Source: Cephalopachus bancanus
Lineage: Eukaryota; Chordata; Mammalia; Primates; Tarsiidae
Assembly: GCA_027257055.1 (NCBI GenBank)
Contig: JAPVLO010000182.1
Coordinates: forward strand, 682,001 to 746,000
Direction: 5' to 3'
Length of the DNA: 64,000 nt
The notes under the pieces were generated by a model that worked only from the letters and a program-made list of their open reading frames with translations, ran no database searches and was not told the DNA's origin. Numbering within the stretch: the stretch's first letter is position 1; each line of letters opens with the position of its first letter. Shown here one piece after another: positions 23,772 through 35,157 of the stretch. The position numbers and the translations under genes are program-made.

Positions 23772-24730
23772 ATGAGTACAAAATGACGTTAAGTCAGTCT
23801 TCAAGGACGAAGTACAAACAGTGCAAAGAAAACTCCCTGTTTTGATCTTAAAAAGCTTTTATGATAAAGCGTGACTGTTTACAAAATATAGTGCAGCTGC
23901 TTGCAAGACAATGTATAACTTTTTATCTATTCTAACACAACAGACTGCACTTTTAGAACTTGCCTCAGCGTACATGCCTATCTGGCTTTGCCGTTACAGG
24001 CATTCTTGGCTGCTTGTGACTTTGCACATACGCCAACTATGTTTTCAGCAGAGTTCAAGCAGAGCAGTGGTCTCCAACACACCATTAAAATGGGTAAATT
24101 TCATTTTTAAAAACCTTTCATGAACCCCTCTCTCCTACTTATGAGAGGCGATGGTGACGCCCAGAGCAACCTGGAAACTATGTGTGGACAATGGTGGAGC
24201 ACCCCTCACCTGGGTCTTTTAATGAACGTGTGGCAAAGCGCTCTCTCCAACAGTGCTGACAAAGAACCCCACACTGGACTGGTATATAACTGAGAAATAA
24301 ACAATTCATACTCTGCAATTTGCAGGGTTACAGAAGCAATGATTTCTTTAACTAATATGTCACCAAAGTAAAACACAATCAAGACAACTTAAATTATCCT
24401 TGCCAAATTCACATTATTTCACTGGAGAAAAATCAGTGATACCTTAAATGTCCAAAACAATTAGGTAAATTACAGCATATCTAGCCTATATAATTTTTAT
24501 TATATAACCACTTACATAATAATTATCAAAACTTTGTAGTAACCTGAAAACACACTCAAAATGTGAAATGAGAAAAAGCAAAATCCAGAATTCTACCTAT
24601 TGTATTAGGGTATCTAGACACTTTCAACTGTGTTCATCCAAGGTTTTTAACATAGTTAGGTCTATCTAAAAAGACCTAGTGGGTATATGCTATGTGTAGG
24701 ACTGAATAACTTGCGGAGCAAAACATCATA
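23772..24730. other. Unclassified DNA with a possible old LTR piece
   Basis: 24140-24330 resembles an ancient LTR or MER-type repeat (GAGGCGATGGTGACGCCCAG, GAGAAATAAACAATTC), family not assigned. The rest is A/T-rich and featureless. Confidence 0.45.
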
Positions 24731-24746
24731 AGAAAAAGAGAATCAA

Positions 24747-25025
24747 GCCGGGCTCGGTGGCTCAGCCTGTCACCCCGCGCCTTTGGGAGGCTGAGGTGAG
24801 TGGATTGCCTGAGCCCACAGGTTCGAGACCCACCTGGGCAGCGAGACCTCATCTCTACAATAAATCAAAAAATCAGCCGGGCGTGGTAGCGCGCCTGTAA
24901 TTCCAGCTACTCGGAAGGCGGAGGCGGAAGGATCACCGGAGCCCAGCAGGTCGAGGCTGCGGTGGCTGGGAGCAGCCACTGCACTCCAGTCTGGGTGACG
25001 GAGTGAGACTCCAATTCAGAAAAAA
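24747..25025 (+). mobile_element. Alu, first of two at one target site
   Basis: Full length. AGAAAAAGAGAATC precedes it (24731) and follows it (25026). Confidence 0.95.
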
Positions 25026-25039
25026 GAAAAAGAGAATCG

Positions 25040-25324
25040 CCGGGCATGGTGGCTCACACCTTTAATTCCAGCACTTTGGGAGGCTGAGATATGAGGATTG
25101 CCTGAAGCCATGGGTTCGAGACCCGCCTGGGCAACTTGGTGAGACCTCATCTCTACAATAAATCAAAAAAATTAGCCGGAGGTGGTGGCGCGTGCCTGTA
25201 GAGCCAGCTACTTGGAAGGCTGAGGCAGAAGGATCACCTGAATCCAGCAGGTCGAGGCTGTGGTGGCCATGAGTGTACCACTGCACTCCAGCCTGGGCGA
25301 CAAAGTGAGACTTTGACAAAAAAA
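25040..25324 (+). mobile_element. Alu, second of two at one target site
   Basis: Starts GCCGGGCATGGTGGCTCAC, a subfamily variant that keeps the standard CACACC after the A box, unlike its neighbour. Third AGAAAAAGAGAATC at 25325. Confidence 0.95.
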
Positions 25325-25489
25325 AGAAAAAGAGAATCGAGTATCATAAACTCAGGCTAGGAACAGAGTTAGCAAAAAAGAAACGGGTGGTCCTAAGAAG
25401 ACTGCCAGCCATTTAGTTTGCCTTCTCCCAAACTATGGATTCGCAGATGTTCAAAGGAGTATAGACTGCAAAAAAAAAAAAAGCCTGTT

Positions 25490-26052
25490 AAAAGCCACAA
25501 GGGCCCATTGTCTTGCTAAGCTATGGTGTGGCCACGTGTTCTTGAGCTATGCCAGGCCTTTATTTATTTCTTTCTCTTTTTTTTGAGTTGGAGTCTCACT
25601 CTGTCTCCCAGACTGGAGTGCAGTGGCCGCTCCCGGCCACCTCAGCCTTGACCTGCTGGGCTCCGGCGATCCTTCCGCCTCAACCTTCCAAGTAGCCGGA
25701 GTTACAGGCATGCGCTACCACGCCCGGCTGATTTTTTGATGTATTGTAGAGATGAGGTCTCGCCTGCCCAGGCGGGTCTCGAACATGCGGGCTCAGGCAG
25801 TCCACTCACCTCAGCTTCCCAAAGGCGCGGGATGACAGACTGAGCCACCGAGCCTGGCTAGCCTTTTTTTCTTAAGCTTTGGCCCCCTCCCCTCCCCTGG
25901 GGAGGTGAATCGCCTCTTTCTCTCTCTCTTACCAATTAGCTTTCTGCATAAACCGTAGTTTCTAATATAACTTCTGTGCAATTCTTTGCATCTTTCATGT
26001 GGCTTCGGGTCGCACCCCAGACTCCTACACCCCCGACGGGCCTGACCTAACG
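25490..26052 (+). mobile_element. ERV LTR, family A, 3' half, sense
   Basis: TTGCTAAGCTATGGTGTGGCC, a C-rich/T-rich block, and TGCAATTCTTTGCATC match the LTR at 34110-34373. The LTR ends immediately before a primer-binding-site-like sequence. An Alu splits it. Confidence 0.82.
25565..25859 (-). mobile_element. Alu inserted in an ERV LTR
   Basis: Full length; flanks share a GCCTTT-type sequence. Confidence 0.92.
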
Positions 26053-26055
26053 TTC

Positions 26056-26111
26056 TGGAGGCCCCGCTGAGAGTGTGACCCTAACATTTTTTGGAGGTTC
26101 CACTGAGATTT
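26056..26111 (+). other. Duplicated primer-binding-site-like sequence
   Basis: TGGAGGCCCCGCTGAGAG (26056) and TGGAGGTTCCACTGAGATTT (26092) follow CTAACGTTC and CTAACATTTT respectively. The second is close to the 18-base complement of the tRNA-Gln 3' end. A 36-bp direct repeat therefore carries two binding-site copies. Confidence 0.7.
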
Positions 26112-26507
26112 GCCACACTTGCCTCCGAGTGTCACCCCCCTTTCCAGTCTGTGAAAGGTGAATAATGAACTTTACTTCCTTCTAAAAAAAAAAACCACAA
26201 AAACACAAGGGCAGTTTCATTAGGATCTCCATATTTGCACCACTTGACAGCTTGTATCCCAGATTCTAACAGGGTGGATTTGCTAGCAGAGAACAGGCAG
26301 GCTAAACTAGGAGCCGAACCAGCCTTCACCGACTAATAGAAGAACAGTGGAAGAGACCATCATACTGGGAAGGAAGAATTGGACAGCTTTGAGCTTTCTG
26401 TGGTGTAATCAGCAACAGAAGACATTTCCAGAGACACTAAGGAGAGACAAGCTGCAGATGACACATGATAGCTGGGAGGATTTGTTGCTGAGAACTTGAG
26501 AGCTAGT
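26112..26507. other. Possible ERV leader remnant, unclassified
   Basis: The first 60 bases match 18822-18890. No retroviral reading frame remains. Confidence 0.4.
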
Positions 26508-26640
26508 GGATTGGATGCAGTAGCTCACAGGGCAATCCCAGCACTATGGGAAGCAAAGATGGGAGGACTTCTTGAGCTCAGGAGTTTGAGACCAGCCTGG
26601 GCCACATGACAAGATCCTGTCTCTTAAAAAATAACAAACA
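26508..26640 (+). mobile_element. AluJ-like left arm
   Basis: CTCAGGAGTTTGAGACCAGCC and a short A-rich end with AACAAAC; worn copy of an old Alu monomer. Confidence 0.82.
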
Positions 26641-26925
26641 GCCGGGCTCGGTGGCTCAGCCTGTAATCCTGCGCTTTGGGAGGCTGAGGTGAGTGGATTG
26701 CCTGAGCCCGCGGGTTCGAGACCCGCCTGGGCAACTTGGCGAGACCTCATCTCTACAATAAATCAAAAAATCAGCTGGTCATGGTAGCGCGTGCCTGTAA
26801 TTCTGGCTACTTGGAAGGCTGAGGCGGAAGGATCGCCGGAGCCCAGCGGGTTGAGGCTGTGGGGGCCGGGAGCAGCCACTGCACTCCAGTCTGGGCGACA
26901 GAGTGAGACTCCAACTCAAAAAAAA
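26641..26925 (+). mobile_element. Alu, full length
   Basis: Inserted in the tail of the old Alu arm; AAAAAATAACAAAC flanks both sides. Confidence 0.95.
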
Positions 26926-27082
26926 ATAACAAACAAATTAGCTAAAGGGATTTGAGGAGGACTGGACTTTCTGTAGAAAGAATAGAGGTAGAATCAGAGA
27001 AATGTTATTTCTATTTGATTACTATTCGTGTGACCTGATATATCCACCCTCAAGCTATTCTAGACTGTAGACACATTAACAT

Positions 27083-27101
27083 TTGTGTGTGTGTGTGTGA
27101 T

Positions 27102-27168
<67 letters not shown>
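27083..27168. repeat. (GT)n(GA)n compound microsatellite
   Basis: About 15 GT units with one interruption, then about 27 GA units, directly upstream of the LTR remnant. Confidence 0.97.
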
Positions 27169-27169
<1 letters not shown>

Positions 27170-27306
27170 CTTCTGCACTAGACTGGAGTCCAGTCTCTTT
27201 CTTTCTCTCTCTCTCTCTCTTTCTCTCTTTCTCCTTGCCCCCAATCGCCAACGCCGTCTCCACCTTTGGGGTACCCTGAACCCAGCTGAAGCTGGTCTCT
27301 GGCAAG
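27169..27306 (+). mobile_element. ERV LTR 3' end, class II (betaretrovirus-like)
   Basis: Pyrimidine-rich U5 ending TCTCTGGCA, followed by AG and a tRNA-Lys-type primer-binding site. The 5' part of the LTR is lost in or beyond the microsatellite. Confidence 0.72.
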
Positions 27307-27326
27307 TGGCGCCTGAACGTGGAACC
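27307..27326 (+). other. tRNA-Lys-type primer-binding site
   Basis: TGGCGCCTGAACGTGGAACC resembles the tRNA-Lys primer-binding sites of class II ERVs (TGGCGCC core). About 65 bases of leader follow before an Alu cuts the element. No gag frame is visible. Confidence 0.72.
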
Positions 27327-27390
27327 TCAAGCAACATCTTTTGGAAGAAGCAGCCCCCTAGGACATTATGGAAGAGGAAGAGGGGACCAT

Positions 27391-27671
27391 AAGTTGAAGT
27401 CTCACTCTGTCGCCCAGGCTGGAGTGCAGTGACACACTCACGGCCACCCCAGTGTTGACCTACTGGACTTAGGAGATCCTTTCACCTCAGCCTTCTAAGT
27501 AGCTGGAACTACAGGCATGTGTTACCTTGCCTGGCTCATTTTTTTATTCACTGTAGAGATGAGGTTTTGCCAAGTTGCCTGGGCTGGTCTCGAACTCATG
27601 GGCTCAGGCAATCCATTTGCCTTGGCTTCCCAAAGTGCTAGGATCACAGGCTGAGTCATCAAGCCTGGCTC
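27391..27671 (-). mobile_element. Alu, nearly tail-less
   Basis: Starts AAGTTGAAGTCTCACTC with no T run and ends AAGCCTGGCT; both arms present. Confidence 0.9.
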
Positions 27672-27849
27672 CTATATTTAATAGGTTGACAACTTCCGGG
27701 AGACATCAATGAAGAGAGCTTTAATTCGCCTCATAAATATATTCTATTCTAAAGTTCTGCTACATTAAAAAAAAAACATTAAATTGTATGATTCCACAGG
27801 AAGAAAAAAAAAGGAGAGAGAGAAGGCAAGTGAGAGAAAATGAGAGTGA

Positions 27850-28094
27850 GAGTGGGGTCTCTCTCTGTCGCCCAGGCTGGAGTGCGGTGGCATGACCACG
27901 ATAATCACAGCTCATGACAGACTCAACCTCCGAGGCTTAGATCTTTCCGCCTCGGCACTCCAAGTAGCTGAGACTACAGGCATATGCTATCACGCCAGGC
28001 CAATTTTTTTTTTTTTGGAGATAAGATTTTGCTGTGTTGTCCAGGTTGATCTCGAACTTTTGGGATTACAGGCATGAGCCACTACACCTAGCCT
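27850..28094 (-). mobile_element. AluJ-like, internally deleted
   Basis: Right arm and part of left arm; the stretch between CTCGAACTT and TTGGGATTACAGG is missing (about 40 bases). Confidence 0.85.
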
Positions 28095-28370
28095 GTCTGT
28101 GTGTGTCTTGTGCGAGGGCTTTCTTCATTATACCTTTGAAAAAACATGCAAAATATTAAGTCTGAAACAGAATAGATAAAAATTAAGGCATTGTAAGTTG
28201 GTAGGACTACATATTTTTCTTTTGTTTTCATTTTGTACGTGTTATTATTGTTGTTATAGAACCTAACATGGTACACGTCTTTAGTTATTTGTTCTATAAT
28301 TTCTGAATAATTCATTTCTTCTGTTCTCATAGCAACGGTCTTTTGAGAACAGGAGAATAAAACACAGCAA

Positions 28371-28682
28371 TCAGCTGGGCATGGTGGCCCATGCCAATAA
28401 TCCTAGCACTTTGGGAGGCCGAGGTGGGAGGACTGCCTGAGTCCATGGATTTGAGGCCAGTCTGGGCAATTTAGCAAGACCTCATTTCTACAATAAATAA
28501 TTTTTAAAAAATTAGCCAGGCGTGGTGGAACATGCCTGTAGCTCCACTACTTGGGAGGCTGAGGTGGAAGGATCACCTGAACCCAACAGGTTGAGACTGC
28601 GGTGGCCATGAGCATGCCACTGCACTCCAGCCTGGGCGACAGAGTGAAACTACAACTCAAAAACAACAAAAACAAAAACACA
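28371..28682 (+). mobile_element. Alu, full length
   Basis: Starts AGCTGGGCATGGTGGCCCA, tail (CAAAAA)n. Confidence 0.9.
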
Positions 28683-28719
28683 ATATCCTCTGACCTGCAT
28701 ATGTTCTAAAATAAATATC

Positions 28720-28876
28720 GGTTGTATTTATTTATTTATTTATTTACTTACTTTTTTTGAATCAGAGTCTCACTCTGTCACCCAGGCTGGAGGGCAGTGG
28801 CACGCTCCCGGCCACTGCAGCCTCGACCTGCTGGGTTCAGGCAAAGCTTCCGCCTCAGCCTTCCAAGTAGCTGGAA
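28720..28876 (-). mobile_element. Alu right-arm fragment after (TTTA)n
   Basis: A (ATTT)n tract replaces the T run, then most of a right arm, stopping at AAGTAGCTGGAA; 5'-truncated. Confidence 0.88.
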
Positions 28877-28924
28877 ATAAACATCTATTTTAAAGGATAT
28901 TTGGGGGTTTAAAGAAGGTTTTCT

Positions 28925-29205
28925 GGCCAGGCTCGGGGGCTCAGTCTGTAATCCCGCGCCTTTGGGAGGCTGAGGTGAGTGGATTGCCTGAGCCCGCGGG
29001 TTCGAGACCCGCCTGGGCAGCGAGACCTCATCTCTACAATAAATCAAAAAATCAGCCGGGCGTGGTAACGCATACCTGTAATTCTGGCTACTCGGAAGGC
29101 TGAGGTGGAAGGATCGCCGGAGCCCAGCAGGCGAGGCTGCGGTGGCCGGGAGCAGCCGCTGCACTCCAGTCTGGGCGACAGAGTGAGACTCCAACTCAGA
29201 AAAAG
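28925..29205 (+). mobile_element. Alu, full length
   Basis: Flanked by GAAGGTTTTCT on both sides. Confidence 0.94.
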
Positions 29206-29300
29206 AGAAGGTTTTCTTTTACATTTTAAATTTTTTGTATTAGGTATATTATCTCAGTAGCAAGTTCACCATTCTCCTGGAGTTTGATCATGACCCTTTT

Positions 29301-29579
29301 TTTTTTTTTTGAGTTAGTCTCACTCAGTCGCCCAGACTGGAGTGCAGGGGCCACTCCCGGCCACCGCAGCCTCGACCTGCTGGGCTCTGGCAATCCTTCC
29401 GCCTCAGCCTTCCGAGTAGCCGGAATTACAGGCATGCGTACCACGCCCGGCTGATTTTTGATTTATCGTAGAGATGAGGTCTCGCCTGCCCAGGCGGGTC
29501 TCAAACCCGCGGGCTCAGGCCATCCACTCACCTCAGCCTCCCAAAGGCGCGGGATGACAGGCTGAGCCACCGAGCCTGA
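29301..29579 (-). mobile_element. Alu, full length
   Basis: Target-site duplication TGATCATGACCCTTTT at 29285 and 29580. Confidence 0.95.
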
Positions 29580-29974
29580 CTGATCATGACCCTTTTTAAT
29601 AGAAAGAAATAAGAGGCAGCAAACGAAGGCAACTTTCCCTGCATCAGCAGTGACGCTGTGAGTAAGCAAAGCTTTGAATTTATTACATACTGTCTCCAGT
29701 CTGTCCTGAAGCTCTGGCTCACCAGGTGCTTCCCTTCATGGACGACTGACATGAGTCTCATCACTCAGAAAGGCTCTCACATCCGGAGAGTCCATGTGTT
29801 TATAGTTCGTCCTGTTCAGCTGAAGCCTCAGAAGGGAATTCCCTTATAATTCATTCATTCATTCACTGAGCATTCATCCAACCTACCTTTCTGGGTCTGA
29901 CATTGTGTTAGATGCTGGGGATAAAGAGCTTCATTAAATAATCTAAGAAAACATACAGAAATAATCAGATATTA

Positions 29975-30285
<311 letters not shown>

Positions 30286-30295
30286 CATATTCATG

Positions 30296-30586
30296 TGCCA
30301 GGCACGGTGGTTCAAGCCTGTAATCCCAGCACTTTGGGAGGCAGAGGCAAGAGGATTGCCTGAGCTCAGGAGTTCGAAACCAGCCTGAGCAACATGGTGA
30401 GACCTCGTCTCTACAATACATCAAAAAAATTTGGGTGTGGTGGCATATGCCTATGGTTCCAGCTACTTGGAAGGCTGAGGCGGCAGGATCACCTGAGCCC
30501 AGTAGGCTGAGACCACGGTGGCCGTGAGCGTGCCACTGCACTCTAGCCTGGGAGACAGCGTGAGACTGCGACTCAAAAAAAAAAAA
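30296..30586 (+). mobile_element. Alu, second of two at one target site
   Basis: ACATATTCATGTG precedes and AGTATTTCATGTG follows it. Full length. Confidence 0.93.
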
Positions 30587-30599
30587 GTATTTCATGTGT

Positions 30600-31079
30600 G
30601 TTTTGGGACCTAGTTGAGAGAGACCTTAGCTTTTCCCTAGGAGAAAAGCCTTCCACAAGGCTCACCAGCTTTCTGGGCTACAATATCTACTCTTGTTGCC
30701 CATGCCTACTGCTAGGATGACGCTTCATATGTGAGGCCATCTCATGGCAGCATCCATTTCCAGATATCAATAATTTGTATCAGTTGATAAAACCTAAGCT
30801 GCTGTAACAAAGCCCTCAAGATAAAGTACTCAAAACACTGAAGCCTATTTCTCACACATGTGATGTTCTCATGGTGAGCAGCCTAAGTCGGTTGTCACCT
30901 CTGCTCCAGAAGCCCCGGTCATTCAAGACTCTTTCTTCTCACCTTGTCCCTGTACCGTCTCCTTTGGTGTTGCCCTTGTTCTTATCATTAAAATTACTTT
31001 TGATGTAAGAATGGCTCATTCTTCCCCAGTCTCGGGACAAGGATGCTGAAAGTATGTATTAGAAAAGAACAGTGGAATT
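30600..31079. other. Old repeat-like DNA, unclassified
   Basis: 30785-30930 (GCTGCTGTAACAAAGCCC, GAAGCCTATTTCTCACAC) looks like a worn ancient repeat, family not assigned. No exon. Confidence 0.45.
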
Positions 31080-31228
31080 GGTATGCCTGTACTCCCAGCT
31101 ACTCAGGAGGCTGAGGCGGGTGGATCGCTTGAACTTAGAAGGTCAAGGCTGGAGTGAGCTCTGACCTCACCACTGCCCTCCAGCCTGGGCAACGGAGCAA
31201 GACCCTGTCTCGTAAAAGAAAAGATAGA
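31080..31228 (+). mobile_element. AluJ-like right arm
   Basis: CCCAGCTACTCAGGAGGCTG to AAGACCCTGTCTCG; old single arm. Confidence 0.85.
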
Positions 31229-31283
31229 AAAGGACAGTGGAAAGACAATACATATGTCAAGTATTTTTCAAAATAAGGGTTAA

Positions 31284-31489
31284 GAACGGGCTCGGTGGCT
31301 CAGTCTGTAATCCTGTGCCTCTGGGAGGCTGAGGTGAGTGGATTGCCTGAGCCCACGCGTTCGAGACCCGCCTGGGCAACTTGGCGAGACCTCATCTCTA
31401 CAATAAATCAAAAATTAGCCGGGCGTGGTAGTGCCCACCTGTAGTTCCAGATACTTGGAAGGCTGAGGTGGAAGGATCGCCGGAGCCCA
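31284..31489 (+). mobile_element. Alu truncated at its 3' end
   Basis: Starts AACGGGCTCGGTGGCTCAG but stops at CGCCGGAGCCCA in the right arm, with no tail, and runs into the T-rich end of an opposite Alu. Confidence 0.9.
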
Positions 31490-31513
31490 TTTTTTAAATT
31501 TATTCTTTATTTT

Positions 31514-31799
31514 AGTTTTTATTTTTGAGTCAGAGTTTCACTCTGTCACCCAGGCTGGAGTGCAGTGGCACACTCATGGCCACCGCAGTCTCAACCTGCT
31601 GGGCTCAGTTGATCCTTCCGCCTCATCCTTCCAAGTAGCTGGAGCCACAGGTGCATGCCACCACACCTGGCAAATTTACTGTAGAGACGAGGGCTCGCCA
31701 AGTTGGCTAGGCTGGTCTCGAACCCCTGGACTCAGGCAATCCACTTGCCTTGGCCTCCCAAAGTCCTGGGATTACAGACTTGAGCTATTGTGCCCAGCC
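31514..31799 (-). mobile_element. Alu, full length, inverted to its neighbour
   Basis: Tail to head, ends TTGTGCCCAGCC. Forms an inverted Alu pair with 31284-31489 separated by only ~25 bp. Confidence 0.92.
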
Positions 31800-32008
31800 T
31801 GTTATTTTTGGTCTCCAAGGGGACTTGGAGTCTGTGATCCTTTATGTGTTAAATGGGAGGGTGTTTCTGAATGAGATTGACGTTGAAATCAGTGGACTCT
31901 GAGTAAGCACACTGCCCTCCGTTGTGTCGGTGAGCCTCATTCAGTCAGGTGAAGCCCCGAATTGAACACAAAGATCGCCTTCCCAGAGCAAGAGAGAATG
32001 CTCCAGCA

Positions 32009-32835
32009 CAGTGGTCCCCAACCTTTTTGGCATCCGGGACTGATTTCATGGAAGACAGTTTTTCCATGGAACAGGGTGGGGGTGGGTTAGGATGATTCAA
32101 ACATATAACTTTTTTTTTTTTTTTTTTTTTGAGTCGGAGTCTCACTCTGTCACACAGGCTGGAGGGCAGTGGCACGCTCCCGGTCACCGCAGCCTCAACC
32201 TGCTGCGCTCCGGCGATCCTTCTGCCTCAGCCTTCCAATTAGCTGGAACTACAGGCGCTCTACCACACTGGCTAGTTTTTGATTTATTGTAGAGATGAGG
32301 TTTCGGCAAGTCGCCCAGGCGGGTCTCGAGCCCGCGGGCTCAGGCAATCCACTTGCCTCGGCCTCCCAAAGTGCTGGATGACAGGCTGAGCCAACGAGAC
32401 TGGCCGCACATAACATTTATTGTGCACTTAATTTCTATGATTATTACATTGCAAGATATAATAAAGTAATTATTATAATACAATTATGACATTATTATTT
32501 TGATAAGTCTGCAAGCAATTGATTTATGATGGCCCCTTTGCAGTCACACCTTCCTGCTAATGTTCATCTGTATTTGCAGTCACTTCCCAGTGCTAGCATC
32601 ACTGCCTCAGCTCCACCTCAGACCATCAGCATTAGATCCTCATAAGAAGCGTGCAACCTAGATCCTGTGCATGCACAGTTCACAGTAGGGTTCCCGCTCC
32701 TATCAGAGTCTGATGCTGCCACTGATCTGACAGGAGGCAGAGCTCAGGTGATAATGTGAGTGGCTGTAAATACAGATGAAGCTTTGTTGGCTTGGTGGCC
32801 CGCCACTTGCAGCCTGGTTCCTAACGCTGCTGGAC
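32009..32835 (+). mobile_element. hAT-like non-autonomous DNA transposon
   Basis: Starts CAGTGGTCCCCAACC, a hAT-type terminal sequence, and continues with CATGGAAGACAGTTTTTCC, TTATTGTGCACTTAATTTC and GTAAATACAGATGAAGC, a MER-type element I remember but cannot name securely. The 3' terminal repeat is not evident. An Alu splits it. Confidence 0.72.
32111..32405 (-). mobile_element. Alu inserted in the DNA transposon
   Basis: Flanks read ACATATAACTTTT and ACATAACATTT. Full length. Confidence 0.93.
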
Positions 32836-33246
32836 CCCTGCGCCAGCAGCCTGACTTTCAGGTTTCATCTACACCACTAGCCGGCCAGCCACCCTGCAGA
32901 TTCTGGCCTGGCTAGCCTTCATAAGCACACGAGCAATTCCTTCTAATAAATCTCTTTCTATATGTTCTGTTTCTCTGGGCAAACGGAGGGACCCTGAGAA
33001 ACTTAGAAAAAACTTAATTCACATTTTGACTCAGCATAGCCATTTTTGCTTAGACTGACACACTTTGAATCTAGCACAGGTTAGACATTAGCTAGATAAA
33101 TTTCCAATAGGCAGGTTTGAGGATGTGTTCAGACGTTTTACAGCAGGCCAAGCTGGCAGTGTACCCCATCCCCCTGGCAAATCTCCATCAGATGCAAGAC
33201 AAGGACAGCCCAATCTTTTAATTCATGGTTTAACACAATAATCTCT

Positions 33247-33549
33247 CTTTTACTTATTTTATTTTATTGAATTGGAGTCTCATTCCGTCGCCCAGACTGG
33301 AGTGCAATGGCACACTCACTGCCACCCCAGTGTCAGCCTGCTGGGCTCCAGCGATCCTTCCGCCTCAGCCTTCCAAGTAGCTGGAACTACAGGTGCGTGC
33401 TACCATGCCCGGTTAATTTTTGATTTATTACAGAGACGAGGTCTCGCCACATTGCCCGGGCTGGTCTCAAATCTGCGGGCTCAGGCAATGCACTTGCCTC
33501 GGCCTCCCAAAGTGCTGGGATGACAGGCATAAGCCACAGCGCCTGGCCT
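33247..33549 (-). mobile_element. Alu inserted in the LTR
   Basis: Flanks TAACACAATAATCTCT and AGCATAACAATCTCT mark the target-site duplication. Confidence 0.93.
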
Positions 33550-33658
33550 AGCATAACAATCTCTAAGAAACTTTCAGTTTCCTTGTCGAAGGTGGAAGGT
33601 CAAAGATCATCCCTTAGCTGGCTGAAGCCATAGAAATGATAATAAGACCACCTTCTTG

Positions 33659-33698
33659 ACTGGGCGATGGAGTGAGACTACAACTAAAAAAAAAAAAA
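33659..33698 (+). mobile_element. Minimal Alu insertion (3' end only)
   Basis: Only ACTGGGCGATGGAGTGAGAC, TACAACT and an A tail are present, yet both sides carry AAGACCACCTTCTTG (33644 and 33699). Confidence 0.92.
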
Positions 33699-34376
33699 AG
33701 ACCACCTTCTTGCTGTGGAACTTGTGAATTGGAAATGTCTGACTGGTCACTTGCAGGAGAAACCCCTTTCCTTGTCTCCTTCCATCTAGCCCACCACCAA
33801 AGGTCATGAGATGCTTATGTCTGACAACATCAAGACTGAAGACTCATGTGACTACCATCAACATCAAAGACCACAGTCTTGGACATTCCTTTTGACCCAG
33901 ATCCCTCCGGGCCCAAACTCCCCTTCACCCGTAAGACCCAAGTTAACCTGGCTGGTCCAGACAGGCACTCCCCAGCCGTGGCAGCAATCATGTGACTAAC
34001 TCACGCGTCTGCCTGCTCATTGGCTCCTTCATACTGACGTGAAACAGACCCCCCCCCCCCCCGATCACCTTAAGATCCTTCCCTCATCAAAGGGAAGATT
34101 GAAAAGGACTCAACCGCGAGCAGCCAGTCACCACTGCCTTGCTAAGCTGTGGTGCGGCCATGCACTTTTTGAGCTATGGCTGGGCCATGTTTTCCAACTT
34201 TGGTCCCCTCCCCTACCTTGGAGAGTTGAAACTCCTTTTCTCTCCCTCTCTCCAACTTAGCTCTTTAAATAAACTGTACTTTCTGATCTAACTTCGGTGC
34301 AATTTTTTGCATTTTTTCTCATGGCACCAGATGGCACACCAGACACTTGCATGCCAGCGAGCCCAACCCAACATTC

Positions 34377-34394
34377 TGGAGGCCCCGCTAGGAG
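34377..34394 (+). other. Primer-binding-site-like sequence
   Basis: TGGAGGCCCCGCTAGGAG three bases past the LTR end; worn match to the tRNA-Gln-type site. Confidence 0.6.
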
Positions 34395-34623
34395 TGTGAC
34401 CTAGCATTGGGGAACCCTAATAACCCAACTCAATGCTACTCCATTTAACAACACGCTCTTTATCACAGAATCATTGAATTAGAATATCCTCTCCTTCCTG
34501 GCTTTTTTCCCTTTTAAGTCATTTCTTCTTCCTTTCTTACCCACTCTCCTGTGGGATGCAGCCCTCTTTTTTCTGAAGCAATCCTTACTCCATCTACGTT
34601 TGATGCTCACTCTTTGTAAACTT

Positions 34624-34909
<286 letters not shown>

Positions 34910-35157
34910 TTTGTAAACTTTTTAAAACCTGGACACGGACAAACCAAAGGAGCACTGAATGCCTTAGGTTTCTGTTGCACACATGATTCAACAGATAACT
35001 TCTTGCAACTTTACACTATAAAGAACCTCTACCATGTACAAGAGGTACAAACAAGTATTGAACTCTGTTCCAGACCTGAAGAAACTGAAATCAACTTGGA
35101 TTAAATGATATTTGAATACATCAGTTGTTTATTTTTCATCTCCTTAAAATTCGAGAA

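Larger units (their letters stand above)
32985..34373 (+). mobile_element. ERV LTR, family A, most complete copy
   Basis: U3 starts near TGAGAAACTTAG; poly(A) signal AATAAA at about 34268; the U5 ends CCAACA at 34373, followed by TTC and a TGGAGGCCCCGC primer-binding-site-like sequence. A (C)14 run lies at 34049. An Alu (33247) and a 40-bp Alu tail (33659) interrupt it. Solo or nearly solo: no coding region follows. Confidence 0.85.

Noticed and set aside
34049..34062. Run of 14 C as a possible sequencing gap artefact or regulatory motif
   Set aside because: Homopolymer in a worn LTR; simple slippage explains it.
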